DNA of 34,081 bases from the NCBI RefSeq assembly GCF_000719475.1, contig NZ_JOGO01000063.1, forward strand, positions 1 through 34,081, given 5' to 3'. A program made the position numbers and the translations under genes. The notes beneath the pieces are model-generated. The model worked only from the letters and a program-made list of their open reading frames with translations. It did no database searches and was not told the DNA's origin. Positions 32,201 through 34,081 of this stretch are shown piece after piece (positions within the stretch are counted from its first letter, which is position 1; each line of letters opens with the position of its first letter). The stretch comes from Streptomyces sp. NRRL F-5630 (lineage in GTDB: Bacteria; Actinomycetota; Actinomycetes; Streptomycetales; Streptomycetaceae).

Positions 32201-32993
32201 CACCACGATCACGCGCCCGGACGGCTCGTCCGTCTCCGGCTACCTCGACGACAACAGCCCGTCCTCCCTCGGCTCCGGCCACCTCAACAACGGCTCGCTC
32301 CCCACGCCTCCGTCGTACGACGTCCCCTCCTACGACTTCCCCTCCTACGAGGAGGAGTTGTTCGACGAGAACCCCTACGAATCGCCCCTGGCCGGCAGCG
32401 GGACGTCCGCCGAGACGAACACTCCGAGCCACAACCGCCCGTTCCTGAACAGCGGCCCGTTCCCCGGTCTCCCCGGAGAGGGGGGTGCCGGTATGGCCGG
32501 TGCGGGTGCGGGTGCCGGTATGGGCGGCGCGGGCGCGGGCATGGCCGGCGCGGGCGCCGGCATGGGCGGCCCGGGCGCCGGAATGGGCGGCATGGGCGGC
32601 GGAATGGGCGGCATGGGCGGCGGTATGGGCGGTGGCATGGGCGGTGGCATGGGCGGTATGGGTGGCGCGGGCGGAGGCCAGTCGGACTCCGGCGAGCGCG
32701 TCCGTAACGTCATCGACGGCAACGTGGTCAACAACCGTCGCCCGCGGCCCGGCGCCGGCGCTCCCGCCAGGAACGGCCGGTACGCGGACGACGAGGTGCG
32801 CGTGGCGGCCGGCGGTCCCACCGCGGGCGGTACGCCGTTCCTCCCGCCGATGGCCGGTGGCGGCGGTGGCGGCGCGCCCGGCCAGCAGCCCCGGACGCAG
32901 AGCGGCGACCGCGCCCGCGAATCGTGGGTGCCGGAGGACGACGACGTATGGGGTACGGACGAGGGCGGCGCGCCCGCGGTGATCGGACGATGA
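29259..32993 (+). CDS. Giant WxG-containing coiled-coil protein of the type VII locus (resembles AAWKG family)
   Basis: 1244-aa probable secreted substrate. Regions in order: an N-terminal globular part (1-425) with KAWRGTAAG (Trp228-Arg-Gly230) between predicted helices, like an embedded WXG domain; a charged Ala/Lys/Glu/Gln coiled coil (about 430-855) built of EAKQEQKEKEAEAKQ-type repeats; a beta-rich segment (about 868-1005) with PDGSTVTI, PDGSTISG, PDGSTTHL, PDGTTQKI and PDGSSVSG; a Pro/Tyr-rich piece; a Gly/Met/Ala tract (about 1075-1141, repeats of GMGG); and a C-terminus with FLPPMAGGGGGGAPG and WVPEDDDVWGTDEGGAPAVI, a tail of a type seen on large actinobacterial WXG/PPE-like proteins. 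ATG at 29259 is preceded by a weak AAGG. The family name is given from memory and is moderately sure; function is unknown. Confidence 0.85.
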   Translation: MALDDTKITDKLTSNDKWAEAVGFFTGYKAPPRADIFNTLVGNEGIPLMKVEISDVGYVDYVDTEDLNWLYENAGSEISNTDFVIPFYYSKSGAEGSDVTMHKARITLLGNKGDGRLPTQGYFEGGKFSSSIDGHLGMDGKPTWDTAPLTQYAFGTGLALEKLRNDEKQGTYGFSWSGKDVADGDSVTLANFDTVAGAFDRVAKFFATQQGVVEEWQSRLGKEKDKAWRGTAAGVFWDLIHKINKQYTDYAEDMSSGRSGYSKQGDEIRQAKKDFREAVVDLHQAWMKWEWEYGNPLIVLHKLLSEVMKYVWDNNITKITYEIEGAGQYYYTNYIAEEHFKNQAAIDKISGDNAKDLHADAQSFGDLKDLGTWLNIGNKAVEMWRQTVVDNLDAAAISAMEKVKNSWSNSNFDLGSVKSRGTSGTLASDYKEDKAEVEEEEAKKKEDDAKKAAEDAAKKQEEFIQWQKDQAAKAEAERQKEKEEQERKEKEAKAEQERKEKEAEAKQAEKEKEAEAKEAAAKAEAEQKEKEAEAKQAQKEKEAEEKQAEQEAKQEAKEAEAKKEQEQKEAEAKAEQEAKEKEAQQKQAEQEAKQEQKQAEQEQKQEEIRKEQEQKQAEQEKKQAEAQTRAENMQVMQMNQARVQQDQAKKEQEQKEAQARAEQEAKEKEAQQKQAEQEAKQEQKQAEQEAEQAQKEAEAKAEQEAKEKEAQQKQAEQEAKQDRIRTESEDRQEQLQAEQEQKQAEQEAKQEQKEKEAEAKQAEQEAKAEQKQAEQEAKQEQKEKEAEAKQEQLQAEQEKKQAEQEAKQEEIRKEQEAKEAEYRSEQEQRQNEAEAKQDELRQEQEKKQAEAEAKFDTSRRDLFGNGNGNGDLPDLSDLQSNRVSGPVNDSVLDVPGGGESRIDSHGRVITDLPDGSTVTIDPETHSSILSRPDGSTISGPLNAGDLLSNPDGSTTHLDDGGNVVTEYPDGTTQKINPDTGTTTITRPDGSSVSGYLDDNSPSSLGSGHLNNGSLPTPPSYDVPSYDFPSYEEELFDENPYESPLAGSGTSAETNTPSHNRPFLNSGPFPGLPGEGGAGMAGAGAGAGMGGAGAGMAGAGAGMGGPGAGMGGMGGGMGGMGGGMGGGMGGGMGGMGGAGGGQSDSGERVRNVIDGNVVNNRRPRPGAGAPARNGRYADDEVRVAAGGPTAGGTPFLPPMAGGGGGGAPGQQPRTQSGDRARESWVPEDDDVWGTDEGGAPAVIGR
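30560..31830 (+). repeat. Imperfect tandem repeats encoding the coiled coil; strongly purine-rich strand
   Basis: About 1.27 kb made almost only of GAG, AAG, CAG, GCC and GCG codons. Long near-identical copies are present: about 80 nt at 30990 and 31248 with only a few differences, a third more diverged copy at 31368, and a separate duplication of about 55 nt at 31489 and 31576. The plus strand is heavily enriched in A and G. Confidence 0.85.
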
Positions 32994-33019
32994 CCGGCAC
33001 GGCGGCGACCGGATGACGG

Positions 33020-33057
33020 CCGGTACGGGGGCGGTACTCGAACCGCCCCCGTGCCGG
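33020..33057 (+). terminator. Hairpin after the giant coiled-coil gene
   Basis: A 16-bp stem with one G-T wobble (33020-33035 with 33042-33057) and a 6-nt loop, 26 nt after the stop codon. It separates the giant gene from the YbaB-like gene. Confidence 0.8.
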
Positions 33058-33130
33058 GCGCACATGGAAGAGTTCGCATGACGCACACGTGTACGGCAGA
33101 ATCCCGTACGAGCAGGTGGAGAGGGAACCG

Positions 33131-33565
33131 TTGAGCGAGTCGATGGAGAACAAGCTGTCCCAGGCCATGGCCGAGCTGGAGGCCGTGCAGGAGGCCGTGG
33201 CGCGCGCCGAGGACGAACTCAGCCAGGCATCGGCCACGATCCGCTCACGGGACCGCGCGGTGGAGGTCACCGTGGGCGCGCAGGGCGAGCTGACGGGTCT
33301 GAAGTTCCCGGACAACAAGTACCAGAACATGACGGGCACTCAACTCGCCGCGTCGGTCATGGAAGCGGTGCAGGAGGGGCGTGAGCAGATGGCCCGTAGA
33401 GTGATGGACGTCTTCGCGCCGTTGACGCAGGCGAGCGGCGGACCGACGGGTATCCGCGGTGTGGACATCGACTGGGACCGGGCCTTCGGGTCGGCACTCG
33501 GTGGCCCGGACGGCGGGGACAGGCGGTCGAGGTCGCGTCTGCACGACGAGATTCACGAGGACTGA
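33131..33565 (+). CDS. YbaB/EbfC-family protein (EspL-like) of the type VII locus
   Basis: 144-aa protein of the YbaB/EbfC fold: an N-terminal helix (KLSQAMAELEAVQEAVARAE), a central strand segment (VEVTVGAQGELTGLKFP) and a second helix (GTQLAASVMEAVQEGREQMA), followed by a polar tail. YbaB proteins form dimers that bind DNA, but members in ESX loci, such as mycobacterial EspL, stabilise secreted proteins, so a chaperone role is the better guess here. TTG at 33131 is chosen because GGAG lies 9 nt upstream; GTG at 33089 and ATG at 33143 are in-frame alternatives, without a well-placed site. It is followed by a WxG protein gene 54 nt downstream. Confidence 0.85.
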   Translation: MSESMENKLSQAMAELEAVQEAVARAEDELSQASATIRSRDRAVEVTVGAQGELTGLKFPDNKYQNMTGTQLAASVMEAVQEGREQMARRVMDVFAPLTQASGGPTGIRGVDIDWDRAFGSALGGPDGGDRRSRSRLHDEIHED

Positions 33566-33619
33566 CTTTCCGCAGCGACTGACTTTTCCTTTCCACGGAG
33601 CGATCAAGGGAGGTAATCC

Positions 33620-33982
33620 ATGGGCAAGTTCATAGCGGATCCCGGCCGTGTGCGGCAGGGCGGTGAGATGATGGCGGATCTGCCCGACCGGGCGAACAAG
33701 ATCCGTGACGACTTCGTCTCCGACATGCAGACCTACCGGCCCTGGGCGGGTTACAACGACGACTTCGCCCTCCAGGTCCGGCCGAAGTACGACGCGAACA
33801 ACAACGCGTGCCTCGAATTTCTCGACTCTGTGGGTCTCGTGTTCTCGTCGCTCCGGCAGGCGGTCCTGAACAACGCGCGGGAGATCGAGGGCGTGCAGTC
33901 CTACGCCAATGAGGAGATCGCGAAGCAGCAGTCGCGCCTCGAAGGACCGGGCGGGGATTCCACCGGGGGCGGCAGGCACTAA
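33620..33982 (+). CDS. WxG-containing Esx-like protein, 120 aa
   Basis: A helical protein with the turn motif WAG (Trp42-Ala-Gly44 in YRPWAGYNDDFA), flanked by helices about residues 10-37 and 57-100, and a Gly-rich tail. The size suits the WXG100 superfamily, though the sequence differs clearly from the two esx products upstream. There is no YxxxD/E at the very end; a SYANEE segment near residue 94-99 could serve as a YxxxE-like signal. ATG at 33620 has the strong site GGGAGGT 7 nt upstream. The stop codon directly abuts the start of the next gene, implying co-translation with it, as for small partners encoded before large LXG/WXG toxins. Confidence 0.85.
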   Translation: MGKFIADPGRVRQGGEMMADLPDRANKIRDDFVSDMQTYRPWAGYNDDFALQVRPKYDANNNACLEFLDSVGLVFSSLRQAVLNNAREIEGVQSYANEEIAKQQSRLEGPGGDSTGGGRH

Positions 33983-34081
33983 GTGGAGGAGATCGACTTT
34001 CCACCGGACGTCCGGACGATGCTCTGGATCCTGCTGGGCGAAATGCCTTTGCAGGCCAGGGAGAATCTGGCGTGGGAAAGT
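33983..34081 (+). CDS. N-terminal fragment of a further type VII locus gene (truncated by the window edge)
   Basis: GTG at 33983 follows the TAA of the 120-aa gene with no gap, and 33 codons are open to the window end. The start reads MEEIDFPPDVRTMLWILLGE and continues MPLQARENLAWES. Similar openings occur at the N-terminus of large actinobacterial proteins with a WXG100-like domain followed by a toxin domain; that is recalled, not verified. The ribosome binding site would lie inside the end of the upstream gene (GGGGGCGGCAGG). Confidence 0.6.
   Translation, partial: MEEIDFPPDVRTMLWILLGEMPLQARENLAWES

Noticed and set aside
28926..33086. A 1386-codon minus-strand frame almost entirely of leucine, glycine and arginine in its middle.
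   Set aside because: It is the complement of the GAG/AAG/CAG-rich coiled-coil coding strand; CTC/CTT/CTG codons arise automatically. The plus-strand gene has a good start, domain order and terminator.
1..34081. tRNA, rRNA, CRISPR arrays, transposases or integrase genes.
   Set aside because: None seen: no tRNA cloverleaf or spaced repeat array was noticed, and no gene resembles a recombinase. The horizontal-transfer idea for the type VII locus therefore rests on context only.

Overview
The window is high-GC actinobacterial DNA, almost certainly from a Streptomyces or very close relative. Evidence: codon third positions are nearly all G or C; there is a proteasome activator gene; PknB-type kinases are present; there is a Streptomyces K15-type DD-transpeptidase; there is an XRE/DUF397 regulator pair; and two perfect copies of the streptomycete parS sequence GTTTCACGTGAAAC are present. 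The parS pair suggests the origin-proximal part of the chromosome.

Left half (1-14,600): mostly chromosomal housekeeping genes. In order: bpa (proteasome activator); two divergent transmembrane Ser/Thr kinases, of which only the left one ends in a PASTA-like domain; a three-gene operon for the E1-alpha, E1-beta and E2 subunits of a branched-chain 2-oxoacid dehydrogenase (bkdABC type); the two parS sites between convergent genes; a DD-transpeptidase/carboxypeptidase; a TauE/SafE-type permease; a pirin with a repeat-rich operator region; a two-gene minus-strand unit (52 and 231 aa, unknown function) divergent from an XRE/DUF5753 regulator and its DUF397 partner.

Right half (14,600-34,081): a type VII (ESX-like) secretion locus running off the right edge. 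Machinery genes are a 1102-aa protein joining a right-handed beta-helix to two CbxX/EccA-type AAA+ modules, the membrane protease mycP, a fused three-ATPase eccC, eccD and eccB. Then follow two small Esx/WXG100 proteins, an acidic 165-aa protein, a 1244-aa protein with a WxG motif, a 430-residue charged coiled coil and a Gly/Met-rich tail, a YbaB/EbfC-family protein, a further WxG protein of 120 aa, and the first 33 codons of another gene that looks like the N-terminus of a larger secreted protein. No eccE and no TPR-type EccA are visible in the window.

How it works together: EccB, EccC, EccD and MycP would form the membrane secretion channel and its protease. The small Esx pair, and probably the larger WxG proteins, would be cargo. 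The beta-helix/AAA+ protein and the YbaB-like protein are the best candidates for cytosolic cargo-handling factors. Convergent gene pairs are separated by strong hairpin terminators. The eccD-to-right-edge run is co-directional, but hairpins after the esx pair and after the giant protein probably split it into units of different expression level. Functions are assigned by recognising families and motifs by eye; no database search was run.
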